DNA from: Alphaproteobacteria bacterium
GTDB lineage: Bacteria; Pseudomonadota; Alphaproteobacteria; Caulobacterales; Hyphomonadaceae
Length of the DNA stretch: 62,565 nucleotides
Direction of reading: 5' to 3'
Assembly (NCBI GenBank): GCA_018969425.1
Contig: JAGWYJ010000017.1
Coordinates: 1-62,565, forward strand
Under the pieces are notes generated by a model. The model did not search any database and was not told the DNA's origin. It saw nothing but the letters and a program-made list of their open reading frames with translations. This document shows positions 36,373 to 46,149 of this stretch, in pieces; the first letter of the stretch is position 1; every line of letters begins with the position of its first letter. A program made the translations under genes and the position numbers.

Positions 36373-36585
36373 TCAGACGTCAGGCCGATCCGCCGGCGCG
36401 TCTTCTGCGTGCATCCATCGCAGGAGCGGGCGAACGGGCAGGATCCAGGCGAGTCCCGCCACGGGAAAGAAGACGAGCTGGATCAGCCAGTGCTCGCTGG
36501 CCACGCGGTCGCCAACCACGCCGGCGACGCCGATATAGGCGATGACCCAGGTAAGCAGAACGGCGGACCCAATCACTTTGCGCAC
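36373..36585 (-). CDS. DUF2842 membrane protein
   Basis: A 70-residue protein with two transmembrane segments (KVIGSAVLLTWVIAYIGVAG and LIQLVFFPVAGLAWILPV) and a short charged C-terminal tail, matching the DUF2842 family of Alphaproteobacteria. I start at GTG 36585 because the family begins at this point; the only ATG in frame (36699) overlaps the divergent ctaA. The ribosome-binding site is weak. The function is unknown, but its place beside heme A synthase suggests a respiratory-membrane role. Confidence 0.78.
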   Translation of the reverse strand: MRKVIGSAVLLTWVIAYIGVAGVVGDRVASEHWLIQLVFFPVAGLAWILPVRPLLRWMHAEDAPADRPDV

Positions 36586-36659
36586 GGCGAACGATCGACC
36601 CTTCAGATGCGGCTTTTGGACGACTATCTCACGGCTCAGGCAGATGGAATAGTGCGAGT

Positions 36660-37760
36660 ATGAGTTCAGGTCCGGCAGCTCGATCCTCCCTCTCTCCACT
36701 CGCCCCGCCGCGCGGAACGGGCGCTGTGCGGATCTGGCTTCTGGTCGTGGCGGCCATGGTTTACGCCATGATCCTGGTCGGGGGGGCGACGCGTCTGACC
36801 GACAGCGGTCTGTCGATCACCGAATGGAAACCGCTTCTGGGCGCTGTGCCGCCCCTGTCCGAGGCTGACTGGGTGCGGGCTTTCGACCAGTACCGGACCA
36901 TGACCGCCCAGTTCGAGCGGGTGAACCCCGACATGGACATGGACGGTTTCCGATCGATCTACTGGTGGGAGTGGGGCCATCGACAGCTTGGGAGGACCAT
37001 CGGACTGGTCTTCTTCCTGCCGTTTGCGTTCTTTCTGGCGACCGGCCGCACCAGTCCGCGCCTTCGGCCCCATCTCTTCGCCCTGTTCGCGCTGGGAGGG
37101 CTGCAGGGGCTGATCGGATGGTGGATGGTCGCTTCAGGGGTGGGAACGGACCTTGTCTCGGTCGCGCCCTACCGCCTGATGACCCATTTTTCACTGGCCC
37201 TACTGATCATTTCCTACTGTTTCTGGCTGTGGCTGGAATTGGGGCGGGATCGTCGTCCTGTCCCGCGCGAAGCGGCCCCCTGGGCTATGACGCTCCTCTG
37301 GCTCACCGGCGTTCAGATGGCGCTTGGGGCGCTGGTGGCCGGACTTGACGCTGGAAGAGGCTATACGGACTGGCCTCTGATGTCCGGGCGGTTTGTACCG
37401 GAGGCGCTGCTTGCGCTCGACCCGGTCTGGCGAAACGTGTTTGAGAATGAGGCGACCGCCCAGTTCCTCCACCGGATGACGGCCTACGCGCTTTGCCTGA
37501 CGGCTTTCGCTGCGGCCTGGCGCTTTCGGTCGGCTTCTGCCGGTTTCCGTCGATTCGCGCTGCTGACGCTGGGGCAGGGGACCCTCGGCGTGGTCACTCT
37601 GGTCCATGCCGCTCCGGTCGATCTGTCCCTTTGCCACCAGGGACTGGGAGTGATCCTGCTCCTGACGTCCGTTTATCTTGTCTGGCGGACCCGGGGGGCT
37701 GAAGATTCAGTGGTTCAACCCGTCTTTACCGATGTTGACAAAGGTTCCGCCCCCCTGTAG
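36660..37760 (+). CDS. Heme A synthase (COX15/CtaA)
   Basis: An inner-membrane enzyme of 366 residues that oxidises heme O to heme A for cytochrome aa3-type oxidases. There are eight helices in two related halves. Conserved histidines lie in WWEWGHRQLGRTIG, YRLMTHFSLALL, FLHRMTAYAL and LCHQGLGVILLL. GGATRLTDSGLSITEWKPL after helix 1 is diagnostic. The N-terminal 20 residues are a proline-rich cytoplasmic tail. The rplM promoter overlaps its stop codon. Confidence 0.95.
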   Translation: MSSGPAARSSLSPLAPPRGTGAVRIWLLVVAAMVYAMILVGGATRLTDSGLSITEWKPLLGAVPPLSEADWVRAFDQYRTMTAQFERVNPDMDMDGFRSIYWWEWGHRQLGRTIGLVFFLPFAFFLATGRTSPRLRPHLFALFALGGLQGLIGWWMVASGVGTDLVSVAPYRLMTHFSLALLIISYCFWLWLELGRDRRPVPREAAPWAMTLLWLTGVQMALGALVAGLDAGRGYTDWPLMSGRFVPEALLALDPVWRNVFENEATAQFLHRMTAYALCLTAFAAAWRFRSASAGFRRFALLTLGQGTLGVVTLVHAAPVDLSLCHQGLGVILLLTSVYLVWRTRGAEDSVVQPVFTDVDKGSAPL

Positions 37761-37763
37761 CGA
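37735..37763 (+). promoter_or_regulatory. Promoter for rplM-rpsI
   Basis: A perfect -35 TTGACA (37735-37740), a 17-base spacer and TAGCGA (37758-37763) fit sigma-70. The -10 overlaps the ctaA stop codon. The predicted start site is about 45 bases before rplM. Confidence 0.55.
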
Positions 37764-37817
37764 CACGCCTTCGTTTCTCAGACGATCATTTTACGAAGAA
37801 AGGCTCCGCGAGGGAGC

Positions 37818-38285
37818 ATGACAACTTATTCTGTAAAGCCGGCCGAAGCCGTCAATAAATGGGTGGTCATCGACGCCGAGGGCGTCGTTGTGGGCCGCCT
37901 CGCGTCCTATGTGGCGAAGCGTCTGCGCGGCAAACACCGGGCTGATTACACGCCGCATGTCGATCTTGGCGATCACGTGGTGATCATCAATGCGGCGAAG
38001 GCCGTGCTCACGGGGCGCAAGCTCCGCGACAAGATCTACTACCGCCACACGGGTCATCCGGGCGGCATCAAGGAAGCCTCCGCCGGCTCCATCATGAACG
38101 GGCGGTTCCCCGAGCGCGTGCTCGAGGCTGCGGTTCTTCGCATGATGCCGCGCGAAAGCTCCCTGTCCCGCAAGCAGTATGGCAAGCTCCGGGTCTATCC
38201 CGGCGCTGATCATCCGCACACGGCTCAGAACCCTGAAGTGGTGGACTTCAAGTCCCGGAACACCAAGAACGTGAAGGCCGCCTGA
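37818..38285 (+). CDS. 50S ribosomal protein L13
   Basis: Large-subunit protein of 155 residues that binds 23S rRNA early in assembly. Typical stretches are [40 protein letters not shown] and [21 protein letters not shown] precedes the ATG. It forms the classical two-gene operon with rpsI, which starts 2 bases after its stop. Confidence 0.98.
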   Translation: MTTYSVKPAEAVNKWVVIDAEGVVVGRLASYVAKRLRGKHRADYTPHVDLGDHVVIINAAKAVLTGRKLRDKIYYRHTGHPGGIKEASAGSIMNGRFPERVLEAAVLRMMPRESSLSRKQYGKLRVYPGADHPHTAQNPEVVDFKSRNTKNVKAA

Positions 38286-38287
38286 TC

Positions 38288-38770
38288 ATGCCTGATGCTG
38301 TTGAAAGCCTTGGCAACCTGAGCAAGCTGGGCGGCGCTGCGACGGCGTCGGCCGCCGCTCCTGCGACTCCTAAGATCGACAAGCTCGGCCGGTCTTACGG
38401 CACGGGTCGTCGTAAAGAAGCGACCGCACGGGTCTGGATCAAGCGCGGTTCGGGCAAGATCACGATCAACGGCAAGGACCAGACGGAGTATTTCGCTCGT
38501 CCGGTGCTTCGCATGATGATCCGTCAGCCTCTTGAGCTGGCCAAGCGTGAAACCGAGTTCGACGTTGTCTGCACCGTCGCCGGATCGGGTCTGTCCGGTC
38601 AGGCTGGCGCCATCCGCCATGGTATTGCGCGCGCCCTGGTGGCGTTCGAGCCGGGCATTCGTCCGGTGCTGAAACCCGGCAAATTCCTGACGCGAGACCC
38701 GCGTGCGGTCGAACGGAAGAAGTACGGTAAGGCCAAAGCCCGCCGGTCCTTCCAGTTCTCCAAGCGCTGA
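38288..38770 (+). CDS. 30S ribosomal protein S9
   Basis: Small-subunit protein of 160 residues whose C-terminal tail reaches the P-site tRNA. The core starts at [16 protein letters not shown] near residue 36; [17 protein letters not shown] and [18 protein letters not shown] follow, and the tail ends [11 protein letters not shown] 35-residue Ala-rich N-terminal extension is seen in many alphaproteobacterial S9. There is no own ribosome-binding site, so translation is coupled to rplM. Confidence 0.98.
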   Translation: MPDAVESLGNLSKLGGAATASAAAPATPKIDKLGRSYGTGRRKEATARVWIKRGSGKITINGKDQTEYFARPVLRMMIRQPLELAKRETEFDVVCTVAGSGLSGQAGAIRHGIARALVAFEPGIRPVLKPGKFLTRDPRAVERKKYGKAKARRSFQFSKR

Positions 38771-38798
38771 GGTCTCACCCTCTCGATATCGAGGATTC

Positions 38799-38840
38799 AA
38801 AAGTCCTCAGGTCCGACCCGGATCTGGGGACTTTTCTTTT
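38799..38840 (+). terminator. Terminator of the rplM-rpsI operon
   Basis: A 16-bp stem (38799-38814 with 38820-38835, two G-T pairs) and 5-base loop are followed by CTTTT. It lies 28 bases after the rpsI stop. Confidence 0.9.
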
Positions 38841-38928
38841 GGAGCCATCCCCAAGGCCCGCTTTCACGGTTTGCGGGCCGTCGCCTCCCCATCGGGGCTT
38901 CTGTTGTTTCCCGAGCTGTCGTTCTTCG

Positions 38929-39885
38929 TCAGACCAGACGATGGGCGAGCGCCTCGCCGGCGTGAAAGCGGCGCAGATTATCAAGAACCATATCCGCCTG
39001 CTCGAGGACCGCCTCGCGAACCCCGCCGCCGATATGGGGGGTAAGCGACACGTTAGGGACATCTTTCCAGCGCCCTGCCGGCGTGGGTTCTGAGGCGAAG
39101 ACATCGAGACCGGCCGCCGCAATCGCTCCTGTTCTGAGAGCCTCGATCAGGGCGTCCTCGTCAACGACCGAGCCGCGGGCGATGTTGATCAGCACCCCGT
39201 CGGATCCGAGGCGGGCAAGGATCTCCGCGTTCACGATGCCGCGGGTGGCTTCCCCGCCCGGGCAGGCGAGGACGAGGATGTCGCTCGCCTCAGCCAGAGA
39301 GGCGAGGTTCGGCAGATAGGGCCAGGGCGCGTCGCTCTTGGGGCGCGGGCCCGACCAGAGAATGGGACACTCGAATGCTTCCGCCCGTCGGGCGATGGCG
39401 CGGCCGATCGACCCAAGTCCGTAAATTCCTACCGTTCGTCCGCCCACACGTCCGGGCAGGGCGGGTGTCCGACCCTCGCGTTCCCAGACCCCTGATCGCA
39501 GATGATCCTGCGCGGCGCTCAGTTTGCGCACGCAATCGAGGATCAGCCAGATGGCGAGGTCGGCGACGTCCCGGTCATTGACGGCCGGACAGTGGGTGAC
39601 CGCGACGCCTCTGGCCTTGCAGGCGGAGAGATCGATGTTGTCGTAACCGGCTCCAAAGCATGTGATGAGGCCCAGGTTTGGAAGCCGTTCGAGGACGGCG
39701 TCGTCCACCGTCCCCCATCCGCCGGCGGCGACGCCCGCCCGGGCTCTCAGCGCCCCGGAGGCGGCGAGGCTCGCCGGATCGGTGTTTTCCCAAAGCCGCA
39801 CAACCTCAAAGTCCCTGCTGAAACGCCTCTCCAGCCCGGCGAGGCGAGGAGACAGGATGAGAATGGGAGCCAGGGATGATGTCAT
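38929..39885 (-). CDS. D-2-hydroxyacid dehydrogenase (glyoxylate/hydroxypyruvate reductase type)
   Basis: A 318-residue NAD(P)-dependent enzyme of the D-isomer-specific 2-hydroxyacid dehydrogenase family. The Rossmann motif [20 protein letters not shown] is near residue 150 and is followed by SGPRPK, whose basic residue suggests NADPH. Catalytic residues are Arg in [13 protein letters not shown], Glu in FASEPTP and His in LTPHIGG. The N-terminal catalytic part has [13 protein letters not shown]. Hydroxypyruvate or glyoxylate reduction is the best guess. It is divergent from argC by about 190 bases. Confidence 0.9.
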   Translation of the reverse strand: MTSSLAPILILSPRLAGLERRFSRDFEVVRLWENTDPASLAASGALRARAGVAAGGWGTVDDAVLERLPNLGLITCFGAGYDNIDLSACKARGVAVTHCPAVNDRDVADLAIWLILDCVRKLSAAQDHLRSGVWEREGRTPALPGRVGGRTVGIYGLGSIGRAIARRAEAFECPILWSGPRPKSDAPWPYLPNLASLAEASDILVLACPGGEATRGIVNAEILARLGSDGVLINIARGSVVDEDALIEALRTGAIAAAGLDVFASEPTPAGRWKDVPNVSLTPHIGGGVREAVLEQADMVLDNLRRFHAGEALAHRLV

Positions 39886-40074
39886 GGGCTCATCCTAGCG
39901 TTCTCAACGCCGCCCCGAAAGTGTCGGCGGCGAGGCCGTTTCGACGGCGATCTTCCCGCGGGGCGGCGTCGCTCCGGAGACGCGGCGCGCCTGGAGTTGG
40001 CTCAGGCGGGCGGGACTGCTATGGCGCGCTCGCAGACGGATGCGGTCCTGGAGATCGAAAAGGTTACCTTCGCC

Positions 40075-41055
40075 ATGGCTCACAGGGTGTTCATCGACGG
40101 GGAAGCGGGGACGACCGGCCTTCAGATCCGTCAACGACTGGAGGGACGACGCGATATTCAGCTTGTATCGATCGACCCGGATCGCAGACGTGATCCGCTT
40201 GCGCGATCGGAACTGCTGAACTCTGTCGCGGCGGTGATCCTGTGTCTGCCTGACGATGCTGCGCGCGAAGCGGTCGGTCTCATCACATCTGAGACGGTGA
40301 AGGTGATCGACGCCTCGAGCGCTCACAGAACTGCGCCGGGTTGGGCATACGGTCTGCCCGAGCTGGTCGACGGGCAGCGTTCGCTTATCCGGGCTTCGCG
40401 GTTCATCTCCAATCCCGGCTGCTATCCCACGGGTTTCATCGCCCTTCTCGCACCCCTCGTTCGCGAAGGTCTTGTTCCTGTCGATCACCCGGTCAGCGTT
40501 CATGCGATCTCGGGATATTCGGGCGGCGGGAAGGGGCTTATCGAGGAGTTCTCCTTTCGCCCCCCGGAGACTTCCGCCGACGCCTTCCGGGTTTACGGGA
40601 TGCGCCTCGGTCACAAGCATGTTCCGGAGATGACGCGTTATTCGGGTCTTGCTCATCCCCCGCTCTTCTCTCCCTCCGTCGGTCGTTTCGCCCAGGGAAT
40701 GCTGGTCGAGATCCCCCTGCAGCTCTGGGCGCTGCCGGGAGATGTCCGTAGCCGTCAGCTGCGTGAGGCTCTCGCAGACGCCTATCGCGGAGAGGCGTTC
40801 GTCTCTGTTGCGGACGAGGCGGAGACGGCTGATCTTCAAAGGACTCGTTCGGCCGCCGCAGGTTATGTTCAGGCTCTGGATCCCGAATCGCTCAATGGCA
40901 CGAACAGGCTGAAACTGTTCGTGTTCGGCAACGAGGATGCGCGCCAGGCGCGCCTCGTCGCCATTCTCGACAATCTCGGAAAGGGCGCTTCGGGCGCCGC
41001 AGTTCAGAATCTGAACCTGTCGCTCGGTCTCGAGGAAGCGGCTGGTCTTCTCTGA
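40075..41055 (+). CDS. N-acetyl-gamma-glutamyl-phosphate reductase, type 2
   Basis: Third step of arginine synthesis: reduces N-acetylglutamyl phosphate to the semialdehyde with NADPH. The 326 residues and the short nucleotide-binding start [18 protein letters not shown] are typical of the type 2 enzyme. The catalytic cysteine is in [10 protein letters not shown] and the histidine in [10 protein letters not shown]. The start at 40075 is chosen by the family N terminus; ATG 40021 in frame is an alternative. It ends 12 bases from the convergent phaC stop. No other arg genes are nearby. Confidence 0.94.
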   Translation: MAHRVFIDGEAGTTGLQIRQRLEGRRDIQLVSIDPDRRRDPLARSELLNSVAAVILCLPDDAAREAVGLITSETVKVIDASSAHRTAPGWAYGLPELVDGQRSLIRASRFISNPGCYPTGFIALLAPLVREGLVPVDHPVSVHAISGYSGGGKGLIEEFSFRPPETSADAFRVYGMRLGHKHVPEMTRYSGLAHPPLFSPSVGRFAQGMLVEIPLQLWALPGDVRSRQLREALADAYRGEAFVSVADEAETADLQRTRSAAAGYVQALDPESLNGTNRLKLFVFGNEDARQARLVAILDNLGKGASGAAVQNLNLSLGLEEAAGLL

Positions 41056-41067
41056 GATCTTGCGTTT

Positions 41068-42909
41068 TCAGGCTCGCGATCTTCGCGAGGGGGCAGGCAA
41101 GGGGATCCGAACATAGTCTCCGGGTGCGGGCTGGGCGTCTTCGGTCCGCGGAGGAGGGGCTGTCTGAGCTCCTGAGCGCGCCGTCAGCCAGGCGCTCCAC
41201 ACGGGCCACCAGGACCCCGGTGTCTCCTGCGCGCCCTCGAGCCAAAGTTCGGCGGTCGCCGGTTGTTCCGGGTTGGTCCAGTAACGGTATTTCCCTGCAG
41301 ACGGCGGATTGACGACGCCGGCGATGTGGCCGCTGTCGGCAAGGAGAAAAGTCGCCTGCGTCCTCAGGATCTGAAGGGTGCGGTAAACGGAGGGGAAGGG
41401 CGAGATGTGATCTTTTCGAGCTGCGTGGATGAAGACGGGTGCGTCGATGTGCTCGAGCCCGACGATCGTCCCTTCCGCCGGAAAAGTCCCCTGCGCCAGA
41501 GCATTGGCTCCATAAAGCTCCCGGAGACTGGTCATGTGGAGGGGGCCGGGCAGGTCCGCCTGATCGCTGTTCCAGTGAAGAAGATCGAAGGGCTCGGGCG
41601 GCTGTCCGAGGAGGTAGCGCTCCTCCACGAACCGCCAGATGAGATCCTCTGGCCTGAGGAGGTTAAAGGCCTCGGCCATCGCCTCTCCCGGCATGACCCC
41701 GCCTGAGTCCGCTATCAGCTCAGCCGACGCGCGCAGCGCGGCCTCATCCGCAAACAGAGACAGATCCCCGGGATCGGAAAAATCCGTCTGGGCCGCCAGA
41801 AGCGTCAGGCTTCCGATATGATCCTGCGTCCGTCCCTCCTGGGCGAGGCGGGCAGCAAGCACACAGAGAAGAGCTCCTCCCATGCAGTAGCCGACCGCAT
41901 GAGGCGGGCTGCCGTGAGCGGCGGCGACGTGGCCAAGGGCGGTCCGCGCTCCGAGGCGCAGATAATCGTCCCAGTCGAAACTGCGGGTCGTCTCGTCGGC
42001 GGGCTTCCAGGAGATGATGTAGACCGTAAAGCCCTGGTCGCGCAGCCAGGCGACGAGCGAGTTCTCGGGCGTGAGATCGAGAATGTAGTATTTGTTGATC
42101 CAGGGCGGGAAGATCAGGATTGGCGTGGCGAGCACAGCCTCTGTCGAGGCGTGATAGCGGATCAGCTCGATGAGCTCGTTACGGAGGACCACTTCGCCGG
42201 GAGTGACGGCGATATTGTCTCCGGGGCGAAAGGCTTCCGGGTCTGACTGCTCGGGTCTTATGCGACCTCCGCCTGCGTCGAAATCCCGCTGAAGGCGTTC
42301 GAATCCTTCCGAGATCGAGCGGCCTTCGCTGGAGAAGAGCGCCTTCAGAGCCCGGGGATTGGCAGACAGAAGATTTGACGGCGACAGGGCGGCGGAGGCC
42401 TGTCGCATGAAGAAGGCGGCCTTGCGGCGATCGCTTTCGCTGAGGCCCGGTGCCGTCCAGGCGAGGTTTTCGCTCCAGGCGGCCTGAGCGAGGAAGGTCC
42501 GGCGCATATAGTCGGCGAACGGATTATCCCGCCATGAGGGATCGGAGAAGCGACGGTCCCTGTCTCCTTCATGAGAGGGTTCGCCGGCGCTCATCGCCCT
42601 GAAGATGTCGGTGTGGCGAGCGAGCAGCTCCGTGTGGGCCTGCGCGAACGCGTCGGGCGCGGCGGCCCAGGCTTCGATCATTCGTCGAAAAGCCGCGGCT
42701 GCCGGTTCCATGGCGGTCAGCGCAAGCCTGTTTTCACCTGCAAGGGCGGCTATGTCGGCCAGCTCCCGGGTCAGATCGGCGATTTTGAGGCCGAGCCGGC
42801 GAAAGGCGCCCGGTCGGGGGTCGCCCGGTCCGGCGCCCTTCGCGTGCGGGGCGGAGGTTCCGGCCTCGCCGTCGGAGGAAGCAGGAGGGTCGGATGGGCG
42901 CCCGTTCAT
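41068..42909 (-). CDS. Class I poly(3-hydroxyalkanoate) synthase PhaC
   Basis: Polymerises hydroxyacyl-CoA into the storage polyester PHA on carbonosome surfaces. The 613-residue protein has the variable N-terminal domain, then an alpha/beta hydrolase domain with the lipase-like box AVGYCMGGALLC (catalytic Cys). The acid is in HAARKDHISPF and the histidine in DSGHIAGVVNPP. ILIFPPWINKYYILDL is the family signature before the active site. The start at 42909 has AAGGA upstream at 11 bases; a GTG at 42975 would add 22 residues. No phaA, phaB, phasin or phaR genes are adjacent. Confidence 0.93.
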   Translation of the reverse strand: MNGRPSDPPASSDGEAGTSAPHAKGAGPGDPRPGAFRRLGLKIADLTRELADIAALAGENRLALTAMEPAAAAFRRMIEAWAAAPDAFAQAHTELLARHTDIFRAMSAGEPSHEGDRDRRFSDPSWRDNPFADYMRRTFLAQAAWSENLAWTAPGLSESDRRKAAFFMRQASAALSPSNLLSANPRALKALFSSEGRSISEGFERLQRDFDAGGGRIRPEQSDPEAFRPGDNIAVTPGEVVLRNELIELIRYHASTEAVLATPILIFPPWINKYYILDLTPENSLVAWLRDQGFTVYIISWKPADETTRSFDWDDYLRLGARTALGHVAAAHGSPPHAVGYCMGGALLCVLAARLAQEGRTQDHIGSLTLLAAQTDFSDPGDLSLFADEAALRASAELIADSGGVMPGEAMAEAFNLLRPEDLIWRFVEERYLLGQPPEPFDLLHWNSDQADLPGPLHMTSLRELYGANALAQGTFPAEGTIVGLEHIDAPVFIHAARKDHISPFPSVYRTLQILRTQATFLLADSGHIAGVVNPPSAGKYRYWTNPEQPATAELWLEGAQETPGSWWPVWSAWLTARSGAQTAPPPRTEDAQPAPGDYVRIPLPAPSRRSRA

Positions 42910-42992
42910 GCCTGCGCGGATCCTTCTTGCCTGAAGCCGGTGAACAAGACGCTCGCCAAAACCGGCGACACTCACTAGGAAGTGGTCTGACC

Positions 42993-43014
42993 CGGGAGCG
43001 GATATCCGCTCCCG
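42993..43014. promoter_or_regulatory. 22-bp perfect palindrome between phaC and a divergent lipoprotein gene
   Basis: The half-site CGGGAGCGGAT is mirrored exactly around its centre at 43003/43004. It lies between two divergent starts, so it cannot be a terminator of either gene as such. An operator for a dimeric regulator acting on both genes is the simplest reading. Confidence 0.5.
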
Positions 43015-43041
43015 TCAGTGCGGACCGACGGATTGTCTAGC

Positions 43042-43392
43042 ATGAATCGCGGCACGGGAATGACGGTTGTCGGGATCGCTCTCGCTTTCAGCAGCGGGTG
43101 CGCCGATCTCATGAGCGCCTCGGCTGTCGCCCCGGAGTGGTTCCAGGCCAAGGCCGTCGAGGTCAAGGGAGAGGGGTATCCCAGTCTGCGGGACATTCCC
43201 GCCACCCGGCCCGTCTCCGGGGATCGCGCCCAGTGGGAGAGCGAGGGGACGGCGCTGAAGGATCAGGCCGCCGTCGTCGAGCGTCAGGCGGATTTCGAGC
43301 CGGTTGCCGAAGAGGATATTCGAGCTAGGGCGGCGCAGCTGCGCGCAATGACGGAGAGAGGCGCTCCGCCCCCTAAGGGCGACAGGCCCTGA
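43042..43392 (+). CDS. Small lipoprotein, conserved hypothetical
   Basis: A 116-residue exported protein whose signal peptide ends in a lipobox, AFSSGCADL, so Cys 20 would be lipidated. The mature part (APEWFQAKAVEVKGEGYPSL, then DIPATRP) and the charged helix (DIRARAAQLRAMTERG) have no named domain. The ATG at 43042 has no clear ribosome-binding site, and a GTG at 43018 is an alternative. It is divergent from phaC across the palindrome. Its function is unknown. Confidence 0.7.
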   Translation: MNRGTGMTVVGIALAFSSGCADLMSASAVAPEWFQAKAVEVKGEGYPSLRDIPATRPVSGDRAQWESEGTALKDQAAVVERQADFEPVAEEDIRARAAQLRAMTERGAPPPKGDRP

Positions 43393-43511
43393 GGGCGGCC
43401 CCTTCTCTTCCGCAAGACTGGAGCTCTTTCGTTCGGTTCCCCACGTCAGGAGCCGCAGTTTCGACAGGTCGACGGGTCGGTCCCGTCCAACCTCAACACA
43501 GGTGACGCGTC

Positions 43512-44771
43512 ATGCGTTTGGATTTTCACAAGATCAGGCGTCTTCCGCCGTACGTTTTCGAGCAGGTCAATCGCCAGAAGGCTCTGCTTCGCGCCGAAGG
43601 GGCCGATGTCATCGACCTGGGCATGGGCAATCCCGATCTGCCCACTCCGCCCCATATCGTCGACAAGCTCTGCGAGACCGCCCGTAGCCCCGATGTCCAC
43701 GGTTACAGCGCCTCGCGCGGGATTCCCGGACTGCGGCGCGCCCTGGCCGCGTATTATCAGAGACGCTTCGGCGTCGGACTGAACCCCGACACCGAAGTGT
43801 GCGTGACGCTGGGATCAAAGGAAGGCTTCGCCAACCTCGCTCAGGCGATCGCGGCCCCGGGCGACACCATCCTGGTGCCGAACCCCTCCTATCCTCTTCA
43901 TTCCTTCGGCTTCATCATGGCGGGGGCGGCCATTCGTTCCGTTCAGGCCCATTCTCCGGAGGAGTATCTCTCCAATCTCGGCCGCGCTGTGAAGCACTCG
44001 GTGCCTCCGCCCACGGCGATGGTGCTCTGCTATCCCGCCAATCCCACCGCTCAGGTCGTCGACCTCGATTTTTACAAAGAAGCGGTCGCATTCGCCCGGA
44101 AACACGAGATCTGGATTCTCTCCGATCTCGCCTACACGGAAATCTATTTCGAGGAGCCGCCCCCCTCGATCCTTCAGGTCGACGGCGCGCGCGACATCGC
44201 AGTCGAGGTCACGACCATGTCGAAGACCTACGCCATGGCGGGCTGGCGGGTCGGCTTTGCAGCCGGCAATGACAAGCTCATCGCGGCCCTTGCGCGCGTC
44301 AAATCCTATCTCGATTACGGCGCGTTCACTCCGGTTCAGGTTGCGGCGACAGCGGCACTCAATGGTCCCCAGGATTGCGTGGATGAGATGCGGGAGATTT
44401 ATCGCTCCCGCAGGGATGCTCTGGTGGATTCCTTCACCCGCGCCGGCTGGGCCGTACCCTCGCCAAAGGCCTCGATGTTCGCCTGGGCTCCGATACCGGC
44501 GCCTTTCGCGGAGCTGGGCTCGCTGGAGTTTTCATTGCGCCTGATGAGAGAGGCGCATGTCGCCGTCGCGCCCGGCGTAGGGTTTGGAGAGCATGGCGAC
44601 CAGCATGTTCGTCTGGCTCTGGTGGAGAACGAGCAGCGGATCCGTCAGGCGGCGCGCAACGTCCGTAAGTTTCTTGAAGCCAACGGCGCTGCGCCTGCAA
44701 AGGGTGAGGCCGCGAGGTCGCCTGAGCCGGCCCGTCCGGTCCGGCGCACCTCCCGGAGCGCCGCCCAATGA
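43512..44771 (+). CDS. Alanine transaminase AlaC-type aminotransferase
   Basis: A fold-type I PLP enzyme of 419 residues, class I/II. It matches AlaC of E. coli closely in IRRLPPYVFEQVN, DLGMGNPDLPTPPHIV, HGYSASRGIPGLRRAL and the PLP-lysine motif TMSKTYAMAGWRVGF. AlaC makes alanine from pyruvate and glutamate; LL-diaminopimelate aminotransferases are close relatives. AGGTGA is 6 bases before the ATG. The last 25 residues are a basic tail beyond the usual end. Its stop overlaps the hom start by 4 bases (ATGA), so the two are translated together. Confidence 0.9.
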   Translation: MRLDFHKIRRLPPYVFEQVNRQKALLRAEGADVIDLGMGNPDLPTPPHIVDKLCETARSPDVHGYSASRGIPGLRRALAAYYQRRFGVGLNPDTEVCVTLGSKEGFANLAQAIAAPGDTILVPNPSYPLHSFGFIMAGAAIRSVQAHSPEEYLSNLGRAVKHSVPPPTAMVLCYPANPTAQVVDLDFYKEAVAFARKHEIWILSDLAYTEIYFEEPPPSILQVDGARDIAVEVTTMSKTYAMAGWRVGFAAGNDKLIAALARVKSYLDYGAFTPVQVAATAALNGPQDCVDEMREIYRSRRDALVDSFTRAGWAVPSPKASMFAWAPIPAPFAELGSLEFSLRLMREAHVAVAPGVGFGEHGDQHVRLALVENEQRIRQAARNVRKFLEANGAAPAKGEAARSPEPARPVRRTSRSAAQ

Positions 44772-46072
44772 CCGGCGCCGGGGCGGGGGGAAGGCTGAGG
44801 CTGGGCGTCGCCGGTCTCGGCACTGTCGGGGCAGGTCTTCTGGGGCTCATTGAACGTCAGCATGAGCTGAGGGTGCCCGGTCGTCTCGAGGTCAGCGCCG
44901 TGTCGGCGCGGAGCCGCTCGCGGGGACGGGGGGTCGATATCTCCCGTTTCCGCTGGCACGACGATCCGGCGGAGCTCGCGGCAGCGGACGACGTCGATGT
45001 CGTCGTCGAACTTATCGGCGGCTCTGACGGACCGGCGCGGCGCACGGTCGAGGCTGCGCTTCGCGCGGGAAAGCCGGTCGTGACCGCGAACAAGGCTCTG
45101 CTCGCCGAACATGGGGTGGAAATCGCTGCTCTGGCGGAGGCGCGCGGCGTGCATCTTCTGTTTGAGGCGGCGGTCGGCGGCGCCATTCCCATCGTTCGCG
45201 CGCTTCGGGACTCGTTGTCCGGGGTCGTCGCGGCCCGCGTGAGCGGTATTCTCAACGGAACCTGCAACTACATTCTCAGCGAAATGCTGCGTACCGGGGC
45301 CGCCTACGCCGAGGTGTTGTCGGAGGCGCAGAGACTTGGCTACGCCGAGCGGGATCCATATCTCGACGTCTCGGGAATGGATGCTGCGCACAAGATCCTC
45401 ATTCTGGCCTCCATAGCGTTCGGAGCGCGTCCCGACCTCGCTCAGGTTTCGGTTGAGGGCGTCGACCGGATCGAGGCGATGGATATCGCGCTCGCCAATC
45501 GCTTTGATTACCGGATCAAGCTCGTGGCCGAGGCGTTCCGGGACGCCTCAGGCGTGGCGTGCCGCGTCGCTCCGGCGCTCGTGCGCATTGATCACCCGCT
45601 CGCTCAGATCGGCGGTCCCCTGAACGCCGTCATTGTCGAAGGCGAGCCTGTTGGGCGTCTGACCTTCACCGGACCCGGCGCCGGGGCGGGGCCGACCGCC
45701 GCTGCTGTGATGGGCGATCTCGCCCGCCTGTTCGACGGGCCGGCCACGGCGCCTTTCGGGGCCCCCGCCGGAGCATTGGCGCCTCTTCTTTCGAAGGCCC
45801 GCATCAGTCAGGAGCGAAGCGCATTTTTCATCGGCGCCCGTCTGTCGGACCGGCCGGGTGTTCTGGCCGCCCTCAGCGAGGCCCTCGCGGAAGCCGGGGT
45901 GTCCATCGACAAGCTCATTCAGGATTCGGCGGGCGATACGGGGGCGGCGCCTGTGGCGATCCTCACTCATCCCTCTCCCAGGGCCGATGTCGAGCGGGCG
46001 CTGGCGCGGGTCAGCGAGCTCGCGATTACGGCGGACGTCCCCCGACTGATCCGGATCGAGGCCCGGGCCTGA
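44768..46072 (+). CDS. Homoserine dehydrogenase
   Basis: Reduces aspartate semialdehyde to homoserine, the gateway to threonine and methionine. The protein has 434 residues. The nucleotide-binding LGVAGLGTVGAGLLGL starts at residue 11. The signature region is VTANKALLAEHG and AAVGGAIPIVRALRDSL, then ILNGTCNYILSEM and the catalytic LGYAERDPYLDVSGMDAAHK. The C-terminal ACT domain (RLSDRPGVLAALSEALAEAG) points to feedback control by threonine. It is coupled to alaC and followed by glpX and recJ, a frequent alphaproteobacterial order. Confidence 0.96.
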   Translation: MTGAGAGGRLRLGVAGLGTVGAGLLGLIERQHELRVPGRLEVSAVSARSRSRGRGVDISRFRWHDDPAELAAADDVDVVVELIGGSDGPARRTVEAALRAGKPVVTANKALLAEHGVEIAALAEARGVHLLFEAAVGGAIPIVRALRDSLSGVVAARVSGILNGTCNYILSEMLRTGAAYAEVLSEAQRLGYAERDPYLDVSGMDAAHKILILASIAFGARPDLAQVSVEGVDRIEAMDIALANRFDYRIKLVAEAFRDASGVACRVAPALVRIDHPLAQIGGPLNAVIVEGEPVGRLTFTGPGAGAGPTAAAVMGDLARLFDGPATAPFGAPAGALAPLLSKARISQERSAFFIGARLSDRPGVLAALSEALAEAGVSIDKLIQDSAGDTGAAPVAILTHPSPRADVERALARVSELAITADVPRLIRIEARA

Positions 46073-46149
46073 ACGAAGGAAGTTGCCTTTCCATGGGCGC
46101 CGACCCGCCTTATGGATTGAATTCATTCGATTGAACCGGAACGCCGTCC

